Part shown: piece by piece, positions 1 through 6,730 of the stretch
How positions within the stretch are numbered: position 1 is the first letter of the stretch
How the letters are laid out: each line of letters begins with the position of its first letter
DNA from: Porphyromonadaceae bacterium
GTDB taxonomy: Bacteria > Bacteroidota > Bacteroidia > Bacteroidales > Tannerellaceae
Assembly: GCA_003517945.1 (NCBI GenBank)
Contig: DOZP01000034.1
Span: forward strand, 1 to 6,730
Length of the DNA: 6,730 nt
Direction of reading: 5' to 3'
The notes under the pieces: generated by a model
Told to the model about the DNA's origin: nothing
The model's input: only the letters and a program-made list of their open reading frames with translations
Databases searched by the model: none
Program-made: the position numbers and the translations under genes

Positions 1-1819
1 TTATGTGGGAGTTACGGCCACCCCCTTTGCCAATGTGTTTATAAATCCCGACTCAAAAGAAGAAATGTTGGGAGACGATCTATTTCCGAGGAATTTCATA
101 TACGCATTGAAACCGCCTACCAACTATATAGGGGCATCATCCATTTACATGGATAATAGCAAATATTCCGAGGCGTTGGTATATATTCACGATGTGGATG
201 AACCGGATGAACCTATTGACCGGTCTGTCTATACGGATGATGGAAGTTTCTTCTATAAACATACTAAAGAGTGGCGGGGCATTCTGCCGGATAGCTTGGA
301 AGATGCCATATATTGCTATTTTCTAACCAATGTGGTTAGAGTGCTAAGGGGCGATGGAGGAGAGCCTATGACAATGATGATAAACATGTCCCGGTTTGTC
401 AAGGTGCAAAAATACATCCAAGAATATGTCTCAGATTTATACGATCACGTTTATAACACTATTCGAATAGATTTTAGCGATGACAACCGGGAAAACATCG
501 ACTTGCCGTTATATAAATCTCTCCACAAATGTTGGATGGACCACTTTAAAAATATTGTAGATGTTGAATGGGAGCAGGTTTCAAGGAAAATTAACTTGTT
601 GCAGGGAGTGGAAGATGTTCAAGTTATAGTAGTTAACAGCAGTAAAACTTCTGGAAAGTTGGATTATGCCAAGAATAAGTCTTTGCGGGCTATCGCAATA
701 GGCGGGTTGGCTCTGTCGCGTGGATTGACTTTGAAAGGGCTTGTCGTCAGCTATTTCTACCGGAATACCGCCACTTATGATGTCTTAATGCAAATGGGAC
801 GCTGGTTCGGATACCGGAAAAATTATGACGACTTGTTCCGGATATGGACGAGCCGGCAATCAGCCGAGTGGTATCGGGATATTTCAGAGGCCACGGAAGA
901 GTTGAAAGATGAAATAGATAAAATGAGGGCTGCGGAATTGACTCCCAATGATTTCGGCCTAAGGGTTAGGGATGACAGTGATGATCTGGGAATCACCGCC
1001 CGTAACAAGATGAGACACACAGCCAACCACATCGAACAATTGTCGTATTGGGGGTGTGTATTTGATACCCCATACTTGAGCTCTAATCCCGACCTTTGTA
1101 AAAATAACACAAAGGTTACCAAGGATTTTATAAACAAGTTGATTATTGCCGGACATATATTTCAGAGACAGGATATAGACAACAGAAAACTGTATATATC
1201 ACAGAATATTCCCGCCCTGAAAATTAAATTGTTTATGGAGCAATTGAAAATTCATAACTCCAACATCCGTTTTGACACCAAACAAATAGCACCATTCATT
1301 ACAGAACATAGTGATACAGATCTTCCCAGATATGATGTGGTAATTATAGAAGGAGACGGAGATGAGTATGAAATAAGCGGAATGATAGATAAGGTAAAAT
1401 CTGTCTCGCGTGAATTCGATATTAGAAATGAACGGATAAATATTAATAAACGCAGTGGAAGATTAACCAGTCCATCGGATGCGAAACAGGGGTTGAGTAC
1501 ACGTCAAATTGCATCTGCAAAAGAACAGGCAGTAAAGAGTGGCTTGAGTGGAGTTCAAACATTACCCATAGATACTTGGTTTAAGTATGTACCGGACAGA
1601 AATCCATTGCTTATGATTTATTTTATAGGGCTTAAATCTAATGAAAATTCACCTCAAAAAGAGCGAGGATTTATTGATGAAATGGGTGGAGAGCTCAATG
1701 TAGGGTTTGCCATCGGTTTCCCAGCAAATCATAGTGTAACCGATGTTGACAGGCGTCTATACCGTGTAAACAGGGTTTATGAAAAACAGTATAATGAAGC
1801 CGAAGGTATTGAAGAATAA
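1..1819 (+). CDS. Z1 domain-containing helicase-like ATPase, 5'-truncated by the window edge
   Basis: This is the C-terminal part of a superfamily II helicase-like protein with a Z1 domain, probably a DNA-dependent ATPase motor. The frame is open from base 2 (TAT, Tyr) with no stop upstream, so the GTG at position 5 is an internal valine codon and not a start. Counting from that codon, the visible motifs are GVTATPFANVF at residues 2-12 (motif III-like TATP), GGLALSRGLTLKGL at 233-246 (motif V-like) and QMGRWFGYR at 263-271 (motif VI with its arginines). Walker A and B must lie upstream, and I estimate a few hundred residues are missing. The region from about residue 340 to 604 has no motif I recognise and may hold protein- or DNA-contact modules. 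The stop overlaps the next start by one base (TAATG), which suggests translational coupling. Family assignment is firm; the role in DNA translocation or target sensing is inferred from the family and neighbours. Confidence 0.93.
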   Translation, partial: YVGVTATPFANVFINPDSKEEMLGDDLFPRNFIYALKPPTNYIGASSIYMDNSKYSEALVYIHDVDEPDEPIDRSVYTDDGSFFYKHTKEWRGILPDSLEDAIYCYFLTNVVRVLRGDGGEPMTMMINMSRFVKVQKYIQEYVSDLYDHVYNTIRIDFSDDNRENIDLPLYKSLHKCWMDHFKNIVDVEWEQVSRKINLLQGVEDVQVIVVNSSKTSGKLDYAKNKSLRAIAIGGLALSRGLTLKGLVVSYFYRNTATYDVLMQMGRWFGYRKNYDDLFRIWTSRQSAEWYRDISEATEELKDEIDKMRAAELTPNDFGLRVRDDSDDLGITARNKMRHTANHIEQLSYWGCVFDTPYLSSNPDLCKNNTKVTKDFINKLIIAGHIFQRQDIDNRKLYISQNIPALKIKLFMEQLKIHNSNIRFDTKQIAPFITEHSDTDLPRYDVVIIEGDGDEYEISGMIDKVKSVSREFDIRNERININKRSGRLTSPSDAKQGLSTRQIASAKEQAVKSGLSGVQTLPIDTWFKYVPDRNPLLMIYFIGLKSNENSPQKERGFIDEMGGELNVGFAIGFPANHSVTDVDRRLYRVNRVYEKQYNEAEGIEE

Positions 1820-2739
1820 TGGCACACGCGATCAAAGAGAAATTCACCGGTACGCCCAGCTCAGGGTTGTTTTCAAGGATTGACTCCTCTCATCCCTTGG
1901 ATTTATATGCGGGGATTGATGAAGCCGGGCGTTATGCATTCAAGCTACGAGCCACGTTTCAACCATATACGAAGATTAAACAAGTATCCCATATAGAGGT
2001 CGGACAGTTTACAAATGAAGGTTTCAACACTTTGATGTTCTCCCTGTTGGAACCCGCATTATTGGACTTATTTGTCGTTTTTTGCGATGATATAATTTCA
2101 AGCACCGCCGGTATCGCAACCGGAGGAGAAGGATATAAGGTTATTCTTGATAGGTTTTATTTGTGGCGCAAGATGTTCTCAAGCCATAAAGCCCGGTTGG
2201 ACGAGTCGGAAATAATGGGGTTGATTGGCGAGATTTCATTCCTCAATGACTACCTATTCGAGTGTTATGGTAAAACGGGGGCGTTGGAAGGTTGGAGCGG
2301 ACGGGAAATGACGCACAAGGATTTCTCATACAATGGCTATTGGTTTGAGGTTAAAGCCATTAACAATAGTAAATATAGCGTGGGCATATCGTCTCTCGAA
2401 CAACTGCATAGCAGGGCGACCGGGGAACTGGTGATATATAAATTGGAGAAAATGAGTTCTGCATATAACGGGGTGTCAATCAACACTCTTGTTAAGAGTG
2501 TGTTGGATTCGTTGGACTCCAATGTAGATAAAGAGTTGTTTTTATCACGGCTGAAGAGTTCTGGCTTTACATTTGATGGCTCTTATGACGAGTATGTGTA
2601 TGATATAATCTCGATGAAACGGTATGCGGTTAATGAAGATTTTCCCAAACTGACACGGGAAAATATAATCCCCGCTATTGTCAAACTAAATTACGAACTT
2701 GATATCGCGTCATTGACACCTTTTGAAATAACTGAATAA
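1819..2739 (+). CDS. DUF4420-type PD-(D/E)XK nuclease-fold protein
   Basis: This 306-residue protein is probably a DNA endonuclease of the DUF4420 family (PD-(D/E)XK motif proteins), the likely cutting subunit of this system. A plausible active site is visible: Glu138 in GLIGE on a helix, Asp168 in HKDFSYNG, then FEVKA with Glu177 and Lys179, giving an E...D-X8-EXK layout. VGISSLEQL at 188-196 follows the core and resembles the conserved IssxeQL segment of the family. The N-terminal 130 residues look like a mixed beta/alpha domain with no known motif. I see no signal peptide or membrane segment, so it should be cytoplasmic. The ATG at 1819 shares its A with the helicase stop codon and the length is normal for the family, which supports this start. 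It almost certainly shares a transcript with the Z1 gene. DNA cleavage is inferred from the intact motif. Confidence 0.9.
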   Translation: MAHAIKEKFTGTPSSGLFSRIDSSHPLDLYAGIDEAGRYAFKLRATFQPYTKIKQVSHIEVGQFTNEGFNTLMFSLLEPALLDLFVVFCDDIISSTAGIATGGEGYKVILDRFYLWRKMFSSHKARLDESEIMGLIGEISFLNDYLFECYGKTGALEGWSGREMTHKDFSYNGYWFEVKAINNSKYSVGISSLEQLHSRATGELVIYKLEKMSSAYNGVSINTLVKSVLDSLDSNVDKELFLSRLKSSGFTFDGSYDEYVYDIISMKRYAVNEDFPKLTRENIIPAIVKLNYELDIASLTPFEITE

Positions 2740-2744
2740 CAATT

Positions 2745-4868
2745 ATGGGAATAGAAGAATTTAGAAAAGAATTTGTAGAGCGCATCCGCTCGGACGCAGC
2801 GTTGAACAGCACCGACCCGAACGACGAGTTCATACAGTACGGGGTTGCCATGCTTGAAGAATACGATTCTTTTCCCGATCCCGATATTCATTATTATGGT
2901 AGCAAAGGGTTGCGAGGGCGTATCATGCAGTTGAACGCTTTTGCTTTCGATGAAGCTGACGGGTCGCTTTGTCTGCTAATAAGCGAATTCAACAATACGG
3001 AAGAATCCATACCGCTAACCAATACGCGAATTGATGAGCTTTATATGCGCATGAGGTATTTTGTCGAAGAGGCGTATCAAGGTGAGATATCAAAGTATTG
3101 TGATGATTCCGACAGGACGATTGATATAGCTCGGAAAATCAAAAAACTTATAGGCCAAAGTGATTTGGAATCGTCGGTTTTAAAGTTTAAGTTTTTCATT
3201 ATCACAAACTCCCAATTAAGTTCACGGGTAAAATCTATCAAGAAGGAAGACTTGTGCGAAAGGCCGGTGGAGATTAATATTTGGCATTTAGAACGTTTTT
3301 ACGAACTTTATAACTCGGAGAATAGCGAAGCAATTGAGATTGATGTGTCAGATTTCGGTATTCAAGGGATACAATGCCTGAAAGCCAATATGTCCGATTG
3401 TGATGAATACGATGCATATCTTGCGATTGTTCCAGGTAAGTTCTTGGCTGATATTTATTTGAAATACGGGAGCAAATTGCTTCAAGGCAATGTTCGCGCC
3501 TTTTTAAGTCTTAAAAACAATGTCAATAAGGGTATACGGAAAACCATTATTACAGAACCGGAAAAGTTTTTCACATATAATAACGGTATCGCCACTATCG
3601 CGCAGTCGATTTCCTTGTCTGCTGACGGTACGCATATTACTGCGTTCAAAGACCTGCAAATTATTAATGGCGGGCAGACGACCGCATCCATGGCAAGTGC
3701 GGTTGTAAAAAAAGACAATGAGTCTTTGGTAAACATCTTTGTGCCGATGAAATTGACTGTTTTGAATTACGGAGAGGATTCAACGGACGATGATGCCGAT
3801 AAGACTTATCAAGAAATGATCCGGAAAATCTCGGAATGTGCAAACAGCCAAACAAAAGTTACCGCCGCCGACTTCTTCTCCAATCATAAATTCCATGTCG
3901 ATATGGAGAAACTGGCTATGTCAGCTAAAAACGCTGCGCCGCCGGTTAATGGCAATCCGTTCCCGACAACATGGTTCTATGAACGGTCAAGAGGTAAATG
4001 GGATCAAGAGCAGATGAAAATGACCCGATCCCAAAGGGATAAATATGTCATTAAATATCCTAAAAGGCAGGTTGTGAAAAAGGAGCAGTTAGCCAAGTGT
4101 CTTAATATTGTCCGAGGCTATCCATATGTTGCGTGCGATAACGCGACCAATAATATGAAACTGATGGCTCCGTATATTGACGATATCTGCAACAATCATC
4201 CGGAGCAAATTAATGATTACTTTTTCAAGCAATGTATTTGCGCCGTCATAATTTTCAAAGATGTTGAGGCAATGGTCGCAAAACAGCCATGGTATCCCAC
4301 CGGAGGCAATAGGGCGCAAATTGTACCATATTCCATTGCCAAGATATTGAGTTGCATACCCTCTGACAAATCCATCGACTATGATTTGATATGGAAGAAC
4401 CAGCGTTTATATCCGTCTTTTGTCAGTGAACTGGAAAAGGTTGCCTATTTGACCCATTGTTTCCTCAATGACGCTGGCGGGGTAATCGCCCGTGAATATG
4501 CGAGGCACCAAAGAACATGGGAGAAATTCCGGAATGATGGCGAATACGCCTATAACTTATCTCCAGCGTTTATTGATGATCTGACCGATTTGAAAGAAAT
4601 TAAGGAGGAGAAAAAGCGTGCCGGACGTGAGCGAAAATTTAATGACGGAGTGGATTTGTCGGTTAGTATTTTCAGTCTCGGGTATGATTATTGGGCTGCC
4701 GTATATAATAAAGTGGAAAGGGAGAGAGTGATAAATTACTCGGATAAGCAATTTATCAAGTCCATGGCGGACATTATCCGTAGAGGCAACTTGCCTTCCA
4801 CAGCCCAGACAAAACGACTCGTAAAAATATATAACGCGGCTGAAGATGCAGGCATCATACTTGATTAA
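2745..4868 (+). CDS. AIPR family (abortive infection phage resistance) protein
   Basis: This 707-residue protein belongs to the AIPR family, named for abortive-infection phage resistance and repeatedly found in defence islands. Its biochemical activity is not established to my knowledge. Family hallmarks are YGSKLLQGNVRAFLS at 241-255, FFTYNNGIATIA at 275-286, LQIINGGQTTASM at 304-316, ISECANSQTKV at 362-372 and WFYERSRGKW at 410-419. A later conserved-looking block, PWYPTGGNRAQIVPYSIAKI, spans 515-534. The C-terminal third has a charged segment (about 617-632) and ends with a basic tail (about 680-694). Residues 60-83, ending DGSLCLLISEFN, sit where some AIPR proteins seem to carry a nuclease-like fold, but no complete active site is visible. 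The start lies five bases after the nuclease stop, behind an A/T-rich leader, so it belongs to the same operon. A partner role in sensing or executing restriction is inferred only from context. Confidence 0.92.
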   Translation: MGIEEFRKEFVERIRSDAALNSTDPNDEFIQYGVAMLEEYDSFPDPDIHYYGSKGLRGRIMQLNAFAFDEADGSLCLLISEFNNTEESIPLTNTRIDELYMRMRYFVEEAYQGEISKYCDDSDRTIDIARKIKKLIGQSDLESSVLKFKFFIITNSQLSSRVKSIKKEDLCERPVEINIWHLERFYELYNSENSEAIEIDVSDFGIQGIQCLKANMSDCDEYDAYLAIVPGKFLADIYLKYGSKLLQGNVRAFLSLKNNVNKGIRKTIITEPEKFFTYNNGIATIAQSISLSADGTHITAFKDLQIINGGQTTASMASAVVKKDNESLVNIFVPMKLTVLNYGEDSTDDDADKTYQEMIRKISECANSQTKVTAADFFSNHKFHVDMEKLAMSAKNAAPPVNGNPFPTTWFYERSRGKWDQEQMKMTRSQRDKYVIKYPKRQVVKKEQLAKCLNIVRGYPYVACDNATNNMKLMAPYIDDICNNHPEQINDYFFKQCICAVIIFKDVEAMVAKQPWYPTGGNRAQIVPYSIAKILSCIPSDKSIDYDLIWKNQRLYPSFVSELEKVAYLTHCFLNDAGGVIAREYARHQRTWEKFRNDGEYAYNLSPAFIDDLTDLKEIKEEKKRAGRERKFNDGVDLSVSIFSLGYDYWAAVYNKVERERVINYSDKQFIKSMADIIRRGNLPSTAQTKRLVKIYNAAEDAGIILD

Positions 4869-4891
4869 GTCGGGATTATTGCATATTTTTG
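4861..4891 (+). promoter_or_regulatory. Candidate Bacteroidota-type promoter for the methyltransferase gene
   Basis: TATTTTTG at 4884-4891 matches the Bacteroidota -7 consensus TAnnTTTG. A TTG at 4861-4863 lies 20 nt upstream, a spacing that suits the -33 TTTG element (here CTTG, one mismatch). Transcription would start near 4895-4900, leaving a leader of roughly 15-20 nt before the ATG at 4915. The -33 part overlaps the last codons of the AIPR gene. It would let the methyltransferase and vsr be expressed independently of the upstream genes. It is a pattern match in A/T-rich DNA, so it may be fortuitous. Confidence 0.5.
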
Positions 4892-4914
4892 TAGAATAAA
4901 CGACGTAGGGCCAT

Positions 4915-6138
4915 ATGAATTTTATTGATCTGTTCGCAGGTGCAGGGGGCTTGTCCGAGGGATTTATCCGGGCGGGATTCACTCCTGTTGCGCACGTCGA
5001 AATGGATTCTGCCGCGTGTTATACGTTACGCACTCGGATGGCATATCATTATTTGGCGGAACAAGGTCGTTTGGATATTTACCGATCTTATCTGAGAGGG
5101 GAAATATCCAGACGTGATTTATACACCCATATTCCAGAACCTATTTTTAATTCCATTATCAACAGGGCAATTTCTGAAGAAAATAATCCTGCTATTTTCG
5201 CTCAAATCGATGAATTGCTGGATGGGCAAGAAGTGGATTTAATTATCGGAGGCCCCCCGTGCCAAGCGTATTCCAACATAGGGCGGGCTGCCTTGAAACA
5301 TGTCAAAGACGATCATCGTAAAAAATTATATCTCGAATACGGAAAATTTCTGAAGAAGTACAAGCCAAAAGTATTTGTATTTGAGAATGTTCCCGGCCTC
5401 AAAAGTTCCGATACCGGCATCCATTATCAGAACATCAAAAATTATTTTGATGAAATCGGATACCATGTCAAGGAAAAACTATTGAATGCTAAAGATTTTG
5501 GTGTCGTACAAGATAGGAAGAGATTGATATTCATAGGTTGGAATAAAGATATACAATTCGCATATCCGTCATTCATTTATGATGGGGTTGAGCATACCTC
5601 GGCGGATATTTTTTATGATCTCCCGCCTTTGGCGGCAGGTGGAGGGACAGCCGTATCCGAATATGTTGATAATGCATCCGAGTATTTAACCGAATCAGGT
5701 ATACGGTACAATGGTGATATTTTAACCCAGCACATTACGCGCCCACATAACGCGAAAGACCTGAATATCTATAAGCTGGCGGTTCAAAAATACCAGCAGG
5801 GTGTATTATTGAAAAATAATGACATACCTGAAACTATGCGTACCCAAAAAAATGTTTCGGATTTTTTGGATAGATTCAAGGTGGTGGGAACGATTCCCCA
5901 TACCTTGATTGCCCACATAGCCAAGGATGGCCATCACTATATATACAATAGTCTTGACCAAAATAGATCCATATCTGTTCGCGAGGCCGCCCGAGTACAA
6001 TCATTTCCCGACAGCTATTATTTCGAAGGAGCAACGGAGATTTTTAGCCGCACAGCGGCATTTAAGCAGATCGGTAATGCAGTACCTCCGTTAATGGCAT
6101 ATAGAATTGCTGAAGCTATAAAAAGGGATTTAGAATAA
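4915..6138 (+). CDS. dcm: DNA (cytosine-5-)-methyltransferase
   Basis: This 407-residue enzyme transfers a methyl group from S-adenosylmethionine to carbon 5 of cytosine in DNA. The motifs appear in canonical order: motif I FIDLFAGAGGLSEGF (3-17, SAM binding), motif IV GGPPCQAYSNIGR (112-124, nucleophile Cys116), motif VI ENVPG (157-161), motif VIII QDRKRL (199-204), motif IX RSISVREAARVQSFP (351-365) and motif X QIGNAVPPLMAYRIAEAI (385-402). The target-recognition region lies about 206-330 and I cannot read its site from sequence. Residues about 43-105, between motifs I and IV, form an enlarged segment compared with minimal enzymes. The ATG at 4915 places motif I at residue 3, usual for these enzymes, and no clean Shine-Dalgarno is present. 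A 46-nt gap with a promoter-like element separates it from the AIPR gene. It probably modifies host DNA for self-protection, paired with Vsr downstream. The symbol denotes the enzyme class; CCWGG specificity is not implied. Confidence 0.96.
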   Translation: MNFIDLFAGAGGLSEGFIRAGFTPVAHVEMDSAACYTLRTRMAYHYLAEQGRLDIYRSYLRGEISRRDLYTHIPEPIFNSIINRAISEENNPAIFAQIDELLDGQEVDLIIGGPPCQAYSNIGRAALKHVKDDHRKKLYLEYGKFLKKYKPKVFVFENVPGLKSSDTGIHYQNIKNYFDEIGYHVKEKLLNAKDFGVVQDRKRLIFIGWNKDIQFAYPSFIYDGVEHTSADIFYDLPPLAAGGGTAVSEYVDNASEYLTESGIRYNGDILTQHITRPHNAKDLNIYKLAVQKYQQGVLLKNNDIPETMRTQKNVSDFLDRFKVVGTIPHTLIAHIAKDGHHYIYNSLDQNRSISVREAARVQSFPDSYYFEGATEIFSRTAAFKQIGNAVPPLMAYRIAEAIKRDLE

Positions 6139-6181
6139 ATAGGCTCACAGCATCTCTCTTTTGGACTAATATATTCTTAAA

Positions 6182-6604
6182 ATGATGGCGGATATCTTTA
6201 CCAAGGAAAGAAGGTCGGAGATAATGTCCCGAATCAAATCCAGGGATACCAAGCCGGAGATAGTTTTAAGAAAAAAGTTATTTTCCCAAGGTTATAGATA
6301 TAGGATTAATTATAAAAAACTTCCCGGGAAACCGGATATAGTTCTGTCCAAATATAAAACCGTAATCTTTGTTCATGGTTGTTTCTGGCACGGGCATGAG
6401 GGCTGTAAGGATGCACATTTACCTAAAACGAATGTCGCTTTCTGGGAGAAAAAAATCAATGAAAATATCAATCGCGATAAAAAGGTAATCGAACTTCTTG
6501 AACAAAAGGGATTTAACGTACTTGTTGTTTGGGAATGCCAGTTAATCCCTGGCAAATTTAACGCTACACTTGACCGAATCTCGGCTGCGCTATCTGGTGT
6601 ATAG
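6182..6604 (+). CDS. vsr: Very short patch repair (Vsr) T:G mismatch endonuclease
   Basis: This 140-residue protein is a Vsr endonuclease, which nicks DNA 5' of a T mispaired with G where 5-methylcytosine has deaminated, starting very short patch repair. By eye alignment to E. coli Vsr, the N-terminal segment RSEIMSRIKSRDTKPE (11-26) includes Glu26, PGKPDIV (48-54) holds the catalytic Asp52, and HGCFWHGH (65-72) supplies His65 and His70. The structural zinc ligands look intact: Cys67, His72, Cys75 and Cys119 in VVWEC. It is slightly shorter than the E. coli protein (156 residues), mostly at the C terminus. Two ATGs are in tandem; the family usually begins MAD, so position 6185 may be the true start. 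The 43-nt gap after the methyltransferase gene shows no terminator or convincing promoter, so co-transcription is likely. Its site should match that of the neighbouring methyltransferase, which is inference. Confidence 0.96.
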   Translation: MMADIFTKERRSEIMSRIKSRDTKPEIVLRKKLFSQGYRYRINYKKLPGKPDIVLSKYKTVIFVHGCFWHGHEGCKDAHLPKTNVAFWEKKINENINRDKKVIELLEQKGFNVLVVWECQLIPGKFNATLDRISAALSGV

Positions 6605-6730
6605 GGATATTTTTATCTTGCCGCTCTGTACTTAAGGCACATAATAATCACAATATTTTAACTCGTGATAAAAAAGCGGGTAGAAGAAATGTGTAAATCA
6701 CGGCTCCCTAAAAATGTAAAATAAACCACT
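6605..6730. other. Non-coding A/T-rich 3' flank with short inverted repeats
   Basis: I see no gene in these 126 nt. The pentamer ATCAC at 6647-6651 pairs with GTGAT at 6665-6669 across 13 nt. CGTGAT at 6664-6669 also pairs with ATCACG at 6697-6702 across 27 nt, so the middle arm could form either of two weak hairpins. TGCC (6619-6622) and GGCA (6636-6639) give another four-base pairing. None is GC-rich or followed by a T run on the + strand, so I do not call a Rho-independent terminator, although transcription may end here. Confidence 0.3.

Noticed and set aside
823..1137. A 104-codon minus-strand open frame inside the Z1 gene.
   Set aside because: It is fully antisense to the conserved helicase motif VI region and downstream sequence, with no family resemblance.
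1201..1800. The 3' third of the Z1 gene looks more A/T-rich than its first half, hinting at a mosaic or fused domain.
   Set aside because: Hand counts of a few 60-nt stretches ranged from about 30 to 43% GC here versus 45 to 55% upstream, too few and too variable to claim a boundary; the reading frame is continuous.
4557..4982. A 141-codon open frame on the minus strand across the end of the AIPR gene and the start of the methyltransferase gene.
   Set aside because: It lies opposite two strongly supported genes, has no recognisable domain, and its composition is explained as an antisense shadow.
6139..6181. Possible separate promoter for vsr in the gap after the methyltransferase gene (TTTG at 6160-6163, A/T-rich stretch near 6168-6177).
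   Set aside because: There is no TAnnTTTG element at suitable spacing after the TTTG; read-through from the methyltransferase gene is simpler.
6689..6724. Small open frame of 11 codons in the 3' flank starting MCKSRLP.
   Set aside because: It is too short to support, with no ribosome-binding signal or family match.

Overview
The window looks like part of a bacterial defence or restriction-modification island, probably from a Bacteroidota (Bacteroidales-like) genome. This assignment is an inference. It rests on moderate-to-low GC by eye (hand-counted 60-nt stretches of the first gene ran from 30 to 55%), A/T-rich leaders without clean Shine-Dalgarno sequences, and a TTG-N20-TATTTTTG element before the methyltransferase gene. 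That element fits the Bacteroidota -33 TTTG / -7 TAnnTTTG promoter type. No rRNA, tRNA, CRISPR array, transposase or integrase is visible.

All genes lie on the + strand and fill almost the whole window. (1) Positions 1-1819 hold the 3' part of a Z1-domain superfamily II helicase-like ATPase, cut by the window edge. (2) Positions 1819-2739 hold a DUF4420-type PD-(D/E)XK nuclease, joined to the helicase by a TAATG stop/start overlap. (3) Positions 2745-4868 hold an AIPR-family protein, five bases further on. (4) After a 46-nt gap carrying the promoter-like element, positions 4915-6138 hold a C5-cytosine DNA methyltransferase. (5) After a 43-nt gap, positions 6182-6604 hold a Vsr mismatch endonuclease. 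The last 126 nt contain no recognisable gene.

The set Z1 helicase + DUF4420 nuclease + AIPR + C5 methyltransferase + Vsr matches a conserved neighbourhood. It was predicted computationally as a MutL/MORC-ATPase-linked restriction-modification-like system (Iyer, Abhiman and Aravind), and a related gene set (MutL, Z1, DUF, AIPR) was later shown to be antiphage and named Mza. The expected MutL/MORC-like GHKL ATPase is not in the window and would probably lie upstream of position 1. A plausible model is that the methyltransferase marks host DNA, and the Z1 motor, the nuclease and AIPR (with the GHKL ATPase) sense and attack unmarked DNA. Vsr would repair T:G mismatches formed when 5-methylcytosine deaminates. 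The architecture is therefore known, but its mechanism and the role of AIPR are, as far as I know, unresolved.
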